Positions 1 to 8,616 of a stretch of DNA of 64,000 bases are shown here, in pieces. How positions within the stretch are numbered: position 1 is the stretch's first letter; the number at the start of each line of letters is the position of its first letter. A model generated the notes under the pieces. It was given only the letters and a program-made list of their open reading frames with translations, ran no database searches and was not told where the DNA came from. A program made the position numbers and the translations under genes. Source of the DNA: Desulfobacteraceae bacterium (lineage in GTDB: Bacteria > Desulfobacterota > Desulfobacteria > Desulfobacterales > RPRI01); the NCBI GenBank assembly GCA_011391695.1, contig JAABQB010000004.1:1-64000 (forward strand). Reading direction: 5' to 3'.

Positions 1-722
1 CATCGGCAGAAAAAAAAGGGGGCAAATATGTATTAAACGGAAACAAGATGTTTATCACAAACGGCCCCATTGCAGACGTTGCTGTTGTGTATGCCAAAAC
101 CCAGACCGAACTTCAGCACGCAGGTATTTCCGCTTTTATAGTTGAAAAAGGGACAAAAGGATTTTCAGCTGGCCCTCCCCTTATAAAGATGGGGGTGAGA
201 ACATCCCACACTTCTGAACTCATTTTCCAGAATTGCGAAATCCCTGCAGAAAATCTTCTCGGAAAGGAAGGGGACGGTTTTTTGATGGCAATGCAGACGG
301 TCGAATGGGACCGCAGCGCGCTCCTTGCACCATTTGTAGGGTCTGCTACATATCTTCTTAAAAAATGCGCCCAGTATGCCAAAGGTCGCGTTCAGTTCGG
401 GCGGCCGATCGCCCAGTTCCAGGCAATAAAACATAAACTTGCGGACATTAGGATATTCGGAGAAGCAGCCCGCTCGCTTGTTTACAGGATCGCCTGGTGC
501 AAGGATCAGGGCCGGCCCTTAAATCATCTTGAAGCGGCGATTGCCAAGCTTTATGTCGGAGACTGGAGCATGGCCCCGACATTCGACGCGGTGCTTATAC
601 ACGGCGGTTACGGCTATTGCCACGAATATGATGTTGAGCGAATTTTCCGTGACAGCAGGCTTGCTCCCATAGGCGGTGGAACTTCAGATATCCAGAAAAT
701 GATTATATCCAAATTGATATGA
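1..722 (+). CDS. acyl-CoA dehydrogenase, 5'-truncated by window edge
   Basis: The frame is open from position 3, so the gene begins outside the window and only about 240 C-terminal residues are seen. The middle and C-terminal acyl-CoA dehydrogenase domains are present: a VLNGNKMFITNGP beta-domain signature, the FAD-binding stretch RVQFGRPIAQFQ, and a C-terminal IGGGTSDIQ motif. Gly replaces the catalytic Glu of the common YEGT motif. A VEWDRSALL segment could supply the base from the isovaleryl-CoA dehydrogenase position instead, which is an inference. It would oxidise an acyl-CoA at alpha-beta and pass electrons to ETF. A second, more divergent family member follows, and the two may form one enzyme. 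Confidence 0.93.
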   Translation, partial: SAEKKGGKYVLNGNKMFITNGPIADVAVVYAKTQTELQHAGISAFIVEKGTKGFSAGPPLIKMGVRTSHTSELIFQNCEIPAENLLGKEGDGFLMAMQTVEWDRSALLAPFVGSATYLLKKCAQYAKGRVQFGRPIAQFQAIKHKLADIRIFGEAARSLVYRIAWCKDQGRPLNHLEAAIAKLYVGDWSMAPTFDAVLIHGGYGYCHEYDVERIFRDSRLAPIGGGTSDIQKMIISKLI

Positions 723-730
723 AGAACTAA

Positions 731-829
731 TCAGGTTGAAAGACTGAAGGCTGAAGATTGAAGGTTGATAGACTGAAGACTGAAGGTTGAAAGTTTTTTA
801 AGATTATTTATGGCCTTCAGCCTTCAGCC
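731..829. repeat. intergenic palindrome with tandem-repeat arms (GAAGGCT type)
   Basis: Degenerate tandem units of about 7 bases (CTGAAGG, CTGAAGA, TTGAAGG) run from 731 to 792. The 13-base segment at 744-756 has an exact inverted copy at 815-827, so the transcript could form a long hairpin between the two acyl-CoA dehydrogenase genes. Confidence 0.8.
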
Positions 830-863
830 TAAACACCTGAATAACTATATTGCAGGAGCATAT

Positions 864-1994
864 ATGAATTTCGACTTTACACAGCAGGACAAAAAGTTAT
901 TTAAAGATATAAATGATATAATGACCGGACTCGCCGGGGAAAGAACTCTTGAAGAGAAAGATTCTCTTTCTGCCGAATTTCTGGTCAGGGAGGCTTTGGA
1001 ACGTCTTGCAAATTCCTTTTATTTAAAGCTCGGAATTGTTAAGGATGAAGATATTCCGGGTTTATGCGCCATGATGGGTGCGATGGAAATTGTATCATCC
1101 TTTTCTCCGTCCCTTTTTCTTTCGGTTGAAATGAGCACGAGGCTTTTCGGAAGAATAATATGCACATTTGGAAATGAAGAGCAGGAGAAAAAGTGGCTTT
1201 CGCCGGTTCTTCGCGGTAAAAAGCTCGGAGCTGTTGCCCTTTCGGAAAAAACCATGAACATAGATAATGATCCGATGGCTACAACCGGAGTCAGGGAAAA
1301 CGGCTTTATCAAAATATCCGGGGCAAAGAATTTCGTAATAAACGGGCCGATAGCCGATTTTACGGCTGTTGCCGGAATCATTGAAAACAAGCCCGCCATT
1401 TTTATCGTCGAAAAGGGACTTAAAGGATTAATACCGGGAAAACGTCTTGAAACAATCGGGTTGGATGGCGCAGTCATTTCAGGATTGATCCTTGATAACT
1501 GCCAGGTAAATGAAGACCAGGTTATAGGCCCGTTTGAGGACAGATCCTTATTCAGCACTCTTAAGATCTGGGAAAACCAGATAATCATAGGATCATCTCT
1601 CGGAATGATGAAATCATCATTTGAATCGGCAAGGGCATATGCAAAAGCCCATAAAACAGGCGGAAAACCTGTTATTGCCTACCAGGAAGTAGGGTTCAAG
1701 CTCGCTGAAATGCTGACCCTTTTCCAGACCTCCCAGCTTTTTGCTTACAGGGCCGTGTGTGCGGCAGAAGGGAAAAACAGGGACGCTGAGGTTTTGACTT
1801 ATTGCGCCAAAGTATTTTGCACCGAAGCTGCGGAAAAGGTTTCAGGATGGGCACTCCAGATACTTTCAGGCGAAGGATATATTTCAGGAAATCCTGCGGA
1901 AAGGGCTTTCAGATGCGCAAAATACAACCAGATAGCCGGAACTTCCACTGAAATATCAAGGGTAAAAATCGGAGATGCGGCAATAGGAGCTTGA
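864..1994 (+). CDS. acyl-CoA dehydrogenase-like protein, divergent subunit
   Basis: This 376-residue protein has acyl-CoA dehydrogenase fold features throughout but degraded motifs. The start at 864 has AGGAG at 854-858; upstream in-frame codons lie inside a repeat. Aligned to its upstream neighbour, the FAD-binding RVQFGRP motif reads HKTGGKP, so the conserved Arg and Phe are missing. The C-terminal catalytic motif reads IAGTSTEI with no Glu. A Glu is present in IWENQIII at the alternative catalytic position. The paired arrangement recalls the alpha2-beta2 dehydrogenases of steroid degradation, in which one subunit is non-catalytic. A non-catalytic partner role is inference. Confidence 0.85.
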   Translation: MNFDFTQQDKKLFKDINDIMTGLAGERTLEEKDSLSAEFLVREALERLANSFYLKLGIVKDEDIPGLCAMMGAMEIVSSFSPSLFLSVEMSTRLFGRIICTFGNEEQEKKWLSPVLRGKKLGAVALSEKTMNIDNDPMATTGVRENGFIKISGAKNFVINGPIADFTAVAGIIENKPAIFIVEKGLKGLIPGKRLETIGLDGAVISGLILDNCQVNEDQVIGPFEDRSLFSTLKIWENQIIIGSSLGMMKSSFESARAYAKAHKTGGKPVIAYQEVGFKLAEMLTLFQTSQLFAYRAVCAAEGKNRDAEVLTYCAKVFCTEAAEKVSGWALQILSGEGYISGNPAERAFRCAKYNQIAGTSTEISRVKIGDAAIGA

Positions 1995-2022
1995 TGCCTG
2001 TATTTTATTTGTGGAGATAAAA

Positions 2023-2694
2023 ATGAAAAAAAACAAAACACCAGAATCTGCCGAAAACAACTCTATATCCAAAACAGCTTTAAGAAGGCAGCGGGAGCGT
2101 GAACACAGGTACGAGAGTATTTTATCGGCTGCCGAATTACTTTTTGCCCGCGAAGGATACCTCCAGGCCAGCATGGAAAGAATCGCGGATTCTGCTGAAG
2201 TCTCTGTCGGGACACTTTATTTCTATTTCAAAAACAAGGAAGATCTTCTTGTGCATCTCCTGGATAAAATAAGCTTCGAATTAAGAGAGTTGCTTGGCTC
2301 GGAATTCATCAAAGCGGATTTTTCCCTTGATGGAATAAAGAGAGCCGGGCATGTTTTTTTCGAAAAATTCTGCCTTAAGTATCCGGATAAGCTCGCAATT
2401 CTTTTTAAAGAATCGATGGGAAGAAGCAATCTTGTTGAAGAGCACCGCAGGCAAATTTTTGACAAACTAATAGCTGATGTTCAGGAGGCGCTTGTGAGGT
2501 TGAGCGACAACCGGAGCTTAAATTACCAGAGCGTTCTTTCTGCGGAAATAATGGCTGTGAGCATACTCGGTATGTACGAGAGAATCGCTTATCATTTTCT
2601 AATATGGCAGGACCGTTCAAAAGAGATGAAAACAATCAGCAATGATACTGTTGCCTTCATCCTTGGCGGAATAAACAACCTTTCCGGGCAGTAA
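2023..2694 (+). CDS. TetR-family transcriptional regulator
   Basis: This 223-residue protein has an N-terminal TetR helix-turn-helix at about residues 25-70. The pattern runs from ILSAAELLFAREGY through ERIADSAEVSVGTLYFYF to the usual NKEDLL. The C-terminal half is a poorly conserved ligand-binding domain. The ATG at 2023 has GGAG at 2013-2016 with suitable spacing; a GTG at 2011 is in frame but overlaps that ribosome binding site. It lies between acyl-CoA dehydrogenase and thiolase-fold genes, so an acyl-CoA-responsive repressor of this cluster, in the manner of FadR or PsrA, is likely. The ligand is not deducible. Confidence 0.93.
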   Translation: MKKNKTPESAENNSISKTALRRQREREHRYESILSAAELLFAREGYLQASMERIADSAEVSVGTLYFYFKNKEDLLVHLLDKISFELRELLGSEFIKADFSLDGIKRAGHVFFEKFCLKYPDKLAILFKESMGRSNLVEEHRRQIFDKLIADVQEALVRLSDNRSLNYQSVLSAEIMAVSILGMYERIAYHFLIWQDRSKEMKTISNDTVAFILGGINNLSGQ

Positions 2695-2720
2695 TAGTGA
2701 ACAAGGAAAAAGCCAATTAT

Positions 2721-2803
2721 TCACACGGAGACACAAAGCCACAAAGAAAGACATTAGGAAAACATCCAGGTTTTTATTTGTGGTATCCGTAATCTTTGTG
2801 TGA
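2721..2803. repeat. intergenic palindrome (CACAAAG type)
   Basis: The left arm TCACACGGAGACACAAAG and the right arm ending CTTTGTGTGA form an imperfect inverted repeat over about 80 bases. Similar elements lie at 10716-10823, 31363-31505 and 54922-54954. Confidence 0.7.
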
Positions 2804-2846
2804 GAACGACATATTACAATTTCATCAGCAAGGTATAAATAAATTT

Positions 2847-3398
2847 ATGCTTTTAAAAGGCGCATTGCATGTTCATACAACCTGTTCCGACGGAAGTCTG
2901 TCGGTTTCGGAAGTGGCAAATGTCTATGAAAGCCTCGGATTCGACTTTATTGCCTTAACCGATCATGATTATCTTTTACGACAGGGATGCTATGATGATG
3001 TAAGCAGTTTAACAACAAAACTCATGATATTTACGGGAGTTGAATTGACAGTTTTTGAAAAGGGGTACGTTCACATAAACCGGATAAGCGGCGACAAGGA
3101 GGTCCTTCATATTTTCAACCATCCTGCGGATCTTGACCTGCCTGTTTCAAAGGTTATTGAACGTATAACTTTAGTCGCAAAGCGTTTCCCAATCGATGCG
3201 ATTGAAATAACTTCAAAGGGCTTTAAGACTCCTGAATTTGATATACCCCGGATTCCGTATTCAAAAGTTGCTTCAGATGATTCTCATACGAGATCAGGAT
3301 GCGGCAGGGCATGGGTAGAGATGGATTGCAGGAGGAATAAGGACAGCATCATAAGGGCAATCAAACTGGGAAAGTTCTGGAATTGTTATGTCGGTTAA
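2847..3398 (+). CDS. PHP-domain metal-dependent phosphoesterase-like protein
   Basis: This protein of about 183 residues has the PHP metal-binding motifs in order: HVHTTCSDGS near the N-terminus, ALTDHDY, FNHPAD in the middle and a late ASDDSH. These are the ligands for a trinuclear metal site used for phosphoester hydrolysis. It matches the short stand-alone PHP proteins rather than the DNA polymerase or histidinol phosphatase forms. The start at 2847 (MLLKGALHVHTT) is chosen because upstream codons fall in a repeat; its ribosome binding site is weak. The substrate is unknown, and its place in an acyl-CoA cluster gives no clear clue. Confidence 0.85.
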   Translation: MLLKGALHVHTTCSDGSLSVSEVANVYESLGFDFIALTDHDYLLRQGCYDDVSSLTTKLMIFTGVELTVFEKGYVHINRISGDKEVLHIFNHPADLDLPVSKVIERITLVAKRFPIDAIEITSKGFKTPEFDIPRIPYSKVASDDSHTRSGCGRAWVEMDCRRNKDSIIRAIKLGKFWNCYVG

Positions 3399-3409
3399 TT
3401 TGTAACAAA

Positions 3410-3503
3410 AGGGGTCAAGGATTCAAGGGTTCGAGGGTTCTGGTGAAAATCATTCAAGAGCGATTTGATTTCCCCTTGAATCCTTGAATCCTCGAACCCT
3501 TTA
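3410..3503. repeat. intergenic palindrome (GGATTCAA type)
   Basis: The left arm is a degenerate tandem series (GGGGTCAAGG, ATTCAAGGG, TTCGAGGG) at 3411-3440. It is answered by CCCCTTGAATCCTTGAATCC and a following CGAACCC at 3472-3500. This is the most frequent repeat family in the window. With the next element it accounts for most of the 310-base gap between genes; no coding potential was seen. Confidence 0.8.
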
Positions 3504-3575
3504 CAATTATTTAAAAGGAGACCTTTGAAGAACATCCAATTTTGCTCAAGTTCAAGGAAGGCGAAAAGTAAAGCT

Positions 3576-3652
3576 TAGGTTCATGGTTCATGGTTTATGG
3601 TTCCTGGTTAAAATAAACAACCAGAAACTACAAACCAGAGACCAGAAACCAA
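3576..3652. repeat. intergenic palindrome (GGTTCATGG / CCAGAAAC type)
   Basis: The left arm repeats GGTTCATGGTTCATGGTTTATGG and the right arm repeats ACCAGAAACTACAAACCAGAGACC in approximate inverted order. A related half-element occurs near 53594-53630. Confidence 0.7.
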
Positions 3653-3709
3653 GTCTTTAAATAAATCGGGCAAAAGGGGTTGTTACGCAAAGGTCGAAAA
3701 GGAGCATTT

Positions 3710-4858
3710 ATGGGAAACAGAGTAGCGATATGCGCCGTAGCGCAAACCACATACGAGCGGGACAAATGGCAACACCGGTTTCAGGGAATGGCGCTGGAGG
3801 TCCTTGAATCTCTGCTTAAACAGACAGGCCTCGGTTTTTCAGAAAAAAACGGCATCGGCATGTCCATAAGCGTTTCAGACGATATTTTCGACGCCCGTAC
3901 AATTTCTGACAACGCGATGACGGATGTTCTCGGAGCCCATTTACGATGTGAGGAGAAAGTTGCCCAGGAAGGAGCCCAGGCTGTTTACTACGGACTTGCG
4001 GCAATAATGTCGGGACACACAGATCTCGTCTTGATAATCGGGCATTGCAAGGAATCACAGGCAAAAAGCCGGAACATGGTAACTCACCTCGCTTTTGATC
4101 CCTTTTATACCCGCCCCGTGGGAATGGACTTTTGCGTTGCCGCCGGACTCCAGGCGCAGGCCTATGCCGAAAAATCAGGAATATTAGACGAACATCTTGC
4201 TGATGTTGTCGTTCGGGCACGCTGCAATGCTGCAAACAATCCTTTCACTCCTGAAATAAAGCCGGTGTCAAAAGAAGAGGTACTGAAGTCACCTATGCTT
4301 GCTGACCCGATCCGCCAGCTTCATGCCTATCCGGTTTCAGACGGTGCAGTCGGGATGGTACTTGCTTCTGAAGAAAGGGCGCGGGAAATTACGAAAAATC
4401 CTGTCTGGATTAAAGGCGTTGGAAATTGCATGGACAGGTTCTTTTTGGGAGACAGGGATCTTGCCTCAAATTTTGCCCTGAAAAAGGCGGCTCAGCGCGC
4501 TTATGACAGGGCCGGTATAAAAAATCCGCGTTCAGCATTCGACGTAATAGAAATATCCGACCAGTATGCGTACCAGAACCCGATGTGGATCGAAGGACTC
4601 GGCATCTGTGATGAAGGCAAAGGAGCGAAATGGCTTGAATCCGGCGGACCGGATAAATTCAAAGTAAATCCTTCAGGCGGAATGCTTGCCGGAAATCCTC
4701 TTATACTCGGTGGACTGGTTCGTTCGGCAGAGGCAGCTTTGCAACTGACAGGGCAGGCGGGAGAAAGACAGGTTAAAGATGCAAAAACCGCTCTTGCACA
4801 CGGTGTCATGGGTCCGGCAGGGCAGTTCCATTCCGTTATAATACTTGAACGTGACTAG
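3710..4858 (+). CDS. SCP-x/Ltp2-like thiolase-fold protein lacking the nucleophilic Cys
   Basis: This 382-residue protein has the thiolase fold. The start ATG at 3710 has AAAAGGAG just upstream, so an in-frame TTG at 3680 was rejected. Where thiolases carry the CASG nucleophile, this protein reads VAQEGAQAV (residues 84-92) with no Cys. The usual GHP histidine motif near the C-terminus is GNP, with Asn at residue 329. The same changes are known in Ltp2-type retro-aldolases of steroid side-chain degradation, which work with a DUF35 partner. Two DUF35 domains are encoded downstream. A carbon-carbon lyase role acting on a beta-hydroxyacyl-CoA is inferred; a scaffold subunit is also possible. Confidence 0.85.
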   Translation: MGNRVAICAVAQTTYERDKWQHRFQGMALEVLESLLKQTGLGFSEKNGIGMSISVSDDIFDARTISDNAMTDVLGAHLRCEEKVAQEGAQAVYYGLAAIMSGHTDLVLIIGHCKESQAKSRNMVTHLAFDPFYTRPVGMDFCVAAGLQAQAYAEKSGILDEHLADVVVRARCNAANNPFTPEIKPVSKEEVLKSPMLADPIRQLHAYPVSDGAVGMVLASEERAREITKNPVWIKGVGNCMDRFFLGDRDLASNFALKKAAQRAYDRAGIKNPRSAFDVIEISDQYAYQNPMWIEGLGICDEGKGAKWLESGGPDKFKVNPSGGMLAGNPLILGGLVRSAEAALQLTGQAGERQVKDAKTALAHGVMGPAGQFHSVIILERD

Positions 4859-4869
4859 GGAGAAAGGCA

Positions 4870-6051
4870 ATGAAAAAAAACAGAAATGTCGGAATCATAG
4901 GAGTCGGGCAGACAGTACATTCCAGTCACCGTGAAGACGTAAATCAGCCTGAAATGATACATGAAGCGGTTTCCGCTGCCTTGAAGCAGGCAGGGATCAC
5001 AATAGATGAAGTAGACTGCATTGTTCATGGAAACATGGAATTGTTCGAAATGGTTCACCAGCCGGACTTATGGCACACTCTCGGAACAGGAGCATATGGA
5101 AAGGAGACGCTGAGGGTAACAACAGGAGGAACAACGGGCGCAACTTTAGTATGCGCTGCCGACCACCTTGTGGCATCAGGTCTTCATGACATAGTGCTGG
5201 CTGTCGGTTTTGAAAAACTGCAGGAAGGGCATACAACAGGCGGAATAACCAACATGGCAGATCCGCTCTGGGGCCGCCAGCTTCAGACCGGCGCCTTAAC
5301 CGGAATGACAGCCGCGGACCTGATAGAGGAATTCGGCGAAGAAAGAGCCAAAAAAGCTTCCATGAAATATCGGATTATCATGGACAAGCATGCCATGAAA
5401 AACGATAAAGCTCACAGAAGGCTCGGGCTTGAATTCGACCAGGCCGATGATCTCGCAAAAAACTCTCCGGCTCTTGTAGGTGAATTAAGAATGATACACA
5501 TGTGCTCCCAGAGCGACGGAGCCTGCGCAATGATTTTTGCGTCCGAAGAAAAAGCGAAGAAACTCTGCAGGCAGCCGGCCTGGATCAAAGATCACGTAAC
5601 AGTCCACAGGGAAGAATTGTTTTGCATTTTCGGGGGCGTCCCGTACCTGACGACCCATAAATATGCGGCACAGAAACTTTATGAAAGAAATGGAATCAAA
5701 GATCCACGCAGGGAAATCGACATGTTTGAGATGTACGACCCTTCAAGCTGGTGGGGACTTGACTGGCTGAGAGAATTTCTTCTGCTCGAAAATGACGAGC
5801 ATATTAAGATGGTTGAAAATGATGAAATTACAATGGATGGCTCTTTCCCGGTCAACCCGTCAGGCGGTGTCATAGCTTCAAATCCGATCGGCGCAACAGC
5901 CATGATAAGGGTTGCGGAAGCGGCGCTCCAGATAATGGGTGAGGCCGGAGAACATCAGGTGAAAAAACCCGTAAACCAGGCAATGGCTTCAGGCTTCGGG
6001 GGAACAATGTGGACTGTTCTTTTTTTATTAACAAAAGAAGTTCCGTGGTAA
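4870..6051 (+). CDS. second SCP-x/Ltp2-like thiolase-fold protein lacking the nucleophilic Cys
   Basis: This 393-residue paralogue starts 11 bases after the previous gene with a good GGGAGAAAGG ribosome binding site. The nucleophile region reads RVTTGGTTGATL (residues 82-93), placing Gly where Cys is expected. The C-terminal motif GGVIASNPIGAT has Asn338 in place of the GHP histidine. A FEMYDPSSWW segment near residue 285 contains a Tyr of the kind implicated in aldolase catalysis in Ltp2. The close spacing suggests a heteromeric complex with the upstream protein and the DUF35 domains encoded downstream. Thiolytic activity looks unlikely from the residues present. Confidence 0.87.
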   Translation: MKKNRNVGIIGVGQTVHSSHREDVNQPEMIHEAVSAALKQAGITIDEVDCIVHGNMELFEMVHQPDLWHTLGTGAYGKETLRVTTGGTTGATLVCAADHLVASGLHDIVLAVGFEKLQEGHTTGGITNMADPLWGRQLQTGALTGMTAADLIEEFGEERAKKASMKYRIIMDKHAMKNDKAHRRLGLEFDQADDLAKNSPALVGELRMIHMCSQSDGACAMIFASEEKAKKLCRQPAWIKDHVTVHREELFCIFGGVPYLTTHKYAAQKLYERNGIKDPRREIDMFEMYDPSSWWGLDWLREFLLLENDEHIKMVENDEITMDGSFPVNPSGGVIASNPIGATAMIRVAEAALQIMGEAGEHQVKKPVNQAMASGFGGTMWTVLFLLTKEVPW

Positions 6052-6059
6052 GAAAATCA

Positions 6060-6152
6060 GGAGCCAAGGATTCGAGGGGTCAAGGGGTCAAGTTAAAACA
6101 GCACCTATTTTTTTCCTTGAACCCTTGAATCCCTGACCCCTTGGACCCTTTT
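6060..6152. repeat. intergenic palindrome (GGATTCAA type)
   Basis: The left arm AAGGATTCGAGGGGTCAAGG is matched by a right arm of CCTTGAACCCTTGAATCC followed by CTGACCCC. It sits between the thiolase-fold pair and the acyl-CoA synthetase, so it could form a hairpin within a shared transcript. Confidence 0.8.
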
Positions 6153-6250
6153 GGAATAAAAAGATAATAAACTAAAAATCTTCGCCTAAAGACCGAAGTT
6201 TTACAATTGGATGATTATCAAAACGCTAATATACAGCACAGGAGGTCATA

Positions 6251-8599
6251 ATGAATCTCGGAATCTTTCTGGACAATGCAGCGGACAAATACAAGGATTC
6301 CATCTATATTAATTTTTACGACAGAGCGATAACATACGGTGAATTCCGCAGCCGCGTGTTTATACTTGCAAATGCATTGAAAAAACTGGGTTTCCGCAAG
6401 GGGGATTTTATCCATGTTCTTGTTCAGAACAGCCCTGAAACACTTATCGCATATTTTGCCATCCAAAGAATCGGGGCTATTGCAGGGCCTATAAACGGCT
6501 GGTGGAAGGCTCCTGAGGTTGAATATCTTTTAAACGACTCTAAGGGAAGAGGCCTTATAATTGAAGATCAGTATCTTCCCATTTTAAAGGAGATCAGGGA
6601 TAAATGTCCTTCCCTTGAAGTTGTGATCGAAGTGGGAAACTCTCCCCAGCCCGGGCATGTTTCCTTCAACGCCCTAATGGAAGAAAAAGACACGACCCCT
6701 GTCGAATCTGATGCGGATATTGAAGATACCGCCTATATTTTTTATACATCCGGAACAACGGGAAATCCAAAAGGAGTTCTGCTGTCCCACAAAAACGTAC
6801 TGGCCGATGTCGGCGGCATAACCGAAGCATTAAAACTCGACGAAAAAATGGTGCTCTTATGCTTCCTCCCCCTGTTCCACGTCAATGCAATGCTGACATG
6901 CACCTTTTCCATGGGAATGGGACACCAGATCATATTGCGGAAAGGTTTCAGCGCAAGCGAATTCTGGGAAGTTGTCGATAAATACAAGGTCAATTTCTGG
7001 TCCGCCGTGCCTGCCGTATATCAGATACTGCTGACCGATCCGACACGCCAGAAATTCGATTTAAGCTCCTTACAATTCGGAGTATGCGGTGCCGCCCCTT
7101 TAACCCCTGAAACATTCACAAAATTCCAGGAAGTCTTTAACATCCCTATTGTTGAAGGATACGGCCTCACCGAGGTGACATGCGTCAGCACGATAAATCC
7201 GAGAGACGGGGTTCGTAAAATCGGATCCATCGGCCTTCCGCTTCCCGGGCAGACGATAAAAATAGTAAATGAGCAGGGCGATGAACTTCCTCCCGGCGCC
7301 GCGGGCGAAATTATTATAGGCGGCGATGCTGTTATGAAAGGGTATTACAATCGACCGGAAGAAACGGCAAAAACAATTATAAACGGATTCCTGCATACCG
7401 GGGATGTCGGCTATAAGGATGACGACGGATATATATTCATTGTCGATAGAATAAAGGATATGATTATAAGGGGTGGCGAAAACATATACCCGAAAGAGAT
7501 CGACAATCTCCTTGCAACTCACCCAAAGATTCAGGAAGCTGCAACAGTCGGTGTGCCGGACAAGACAATGGGCGAAGAGGTGAAAGTATTTATTGTGCCG
7601 CTTGACGATTCGCTTACCGAAGAAGAAGTTGTTAATTTCTGCAAAGAAAAACTGGCGAATTTCAAGGTTCCAAAATATGTCGAAATTATCGACGGAGACT
7701 TTCCGAGAAGCCCTATCGGAAAAGTGCTGAAAAAAGATCTGCGCACATGGGGGCTTACTCCGAGACCGAAGAAAAGCAAGGGTCCTGAAGCGACTGTTGA
7801 AGATATTTTCGGAACTATGGAATCAAGGGTAAACCCCGACGGAGTCAAAGGCATCACCGCCAATTACGGATACGTGATCACAGGAACAGGCGGCGGCGAA
7901 TGGACAGTGTCCTTAAAAGATGGTGTAGTGAAAGTCCTGACAGGTCTGCACACTCCCAATGTTACCACCACTATTTCAGCCAAGGACTGGGTCGCCATTA
8001 CACTCGGGACTCTCGACGGGATGTCCGCTTTCTCCTCGGGCAGGCTCAAAGTCGAAGGCGACATGGGCCTTCTCATGAAGGCAACCAAATTCTTCAAGAA
8101 ATATACGCCTCCGGGTCCTGCCGGAGCCGAAGAGGAAAAGCAGGAGGAACTTATAAGAATCAAGCAGATTCTTTCCATACCACAGAGATTTGCAACAGGC
8201 CCTGTTATGGGGAAATTTTTAAAAGCCTTCAGTGAGAAAAAAATACTGGCAAACAAATGCCCGAAATGCGGAAGGCTTCAGCTCCCGCCGAGAGAAGTTT
8301 GCGCGGAATGCAGAGTCAGGGCAACAGACTGGATAGAAGTTGGACCTGAAGGTATTATAACCATATGCGATATCGCCTACTACGCGAGCCCGGATCCGCT
8401 TTCAGGAGAAAGCAGGGAAACTCCTTACTGTTCGGCTCATTTTCTTCTTGACGGGTGCAAGGGGCATGAAACCCTCTGGCATGAGTTAAAACCCTCGGAC
8501 ATAAAAAGGGCCCGGAAAGGCGCAAGAGTTCGCCCCGTATGGAATGAAGTGCGTATCGGTGCGATAACAGACATAAAATATTTTGAAATAATCGACTGA
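6251..8599 (+). CDS. acyl-CoA synthetase fused to SCP2 and DUF35 (zinc-ribbon OB-fold) domains
   Basis: This 782-residue protein has three parts. Residues 1 to about 510 are an AMP-forming acyl-CoA synthetase with YTSGTTGNPKG near 165, GYGLTE, HTGDVGY and the catalytic Lys491 in SPIGKVLKK. Residues about 516-622 match an SCP2 sterol-carrier domain. Residues about 655-782 are a DUF35 domain whose zinc ribbon begins CPKCG at 670 and continues with CAEC. DUF35 proteins are partners of thiolase-fold enzymes, and SCP2 binds lipophilic acyl groups. The enzyme probably activates a hydrophobic acid and may hand it to the thiolase-fold pair just upstream. GGAGG precedes the start. The frame is uninterrupted, so the fusion appears genuine. 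Confidence 0.93.
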   Translation: MNLGIFLDNAADKYKDSIYINFYDRAITYGEFRSRVFILANALKKLGFRKGDFIHVLVQNSPETLIAYFAIQRIGAIAGPINGWWKAPEVEYLLNDSKGRGLIIEDQYLPILKEIRDKCPSLEVVIEVGNSPQPGHVSFNALMEEKDTTPVESDADIEDTAYIFYTSGTTGNPKGVLLSHKNVLADVGGITEALKLDEKMVLLCFLPLFHVNAMLTCTFSMGMGHQIILRKGFSASEFWEVVDKYKVNFWSAVPAVYQILLTDPTRQKFDLSSLQFGVCGAAPLTPETFTKFQEVFNIPIVEGYGLTEVTCVSTINPRDGVRKIGSIGLPLPGQTIKIVNEQGDELPPGAAGEIIIGGDAVMKGYYNRPEETAKTIINGFLHTGDVGYKDDDGYIFIVDRIKDMIIRGGENIYPKEIDNLLATHPKIQEAATVGVPDKTMGEEVKVFIVPLDDSLTEEEVVNFCKEKLANFKVPKYVEIIDGDFPRSPIGKVLKKDLRTWGLTPRPKKSKGPEATVEDIFGTMESRVNPDGVKGITANYGYVITGTGGGEWTVSLKDGVVKVLTGLHTPNVTTTISAKDWVAITLGTLDGMSAFSSGRLKVEGDMGLLMKATKFFKKYTPPGPAGAEEEKQEELIRIKQILSIPQRFATGPVMGKFLKAFSEKKILANKCPKCGRLQLPPREVCAECRVRATDWIEVGPEGIITICDIAYYASPDPLSGESRETPYCSAHFLLDGCKGHETLWHELKPSDIKRARKGARVRPVWNEVRIGAITDIKYFEIID

Positions 8600-8616
8600 A
8601 CATAGAAGGAGAAATT

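Noticed and set aside
3410-3652. Tandem intergenic units considered as a CRISPR array
   Set aside because: Units are 7-10 bases, degenerate and lack regular spacers; no cas genes are present.
3710-4858. Calling the first thiolase-fold gene an acetyl-CoA acetyltransferase
   Set aside because: The nucleophile Cys and GHP histidine are absent; Cys80 is six residues away from the required position and not in a CASG context.
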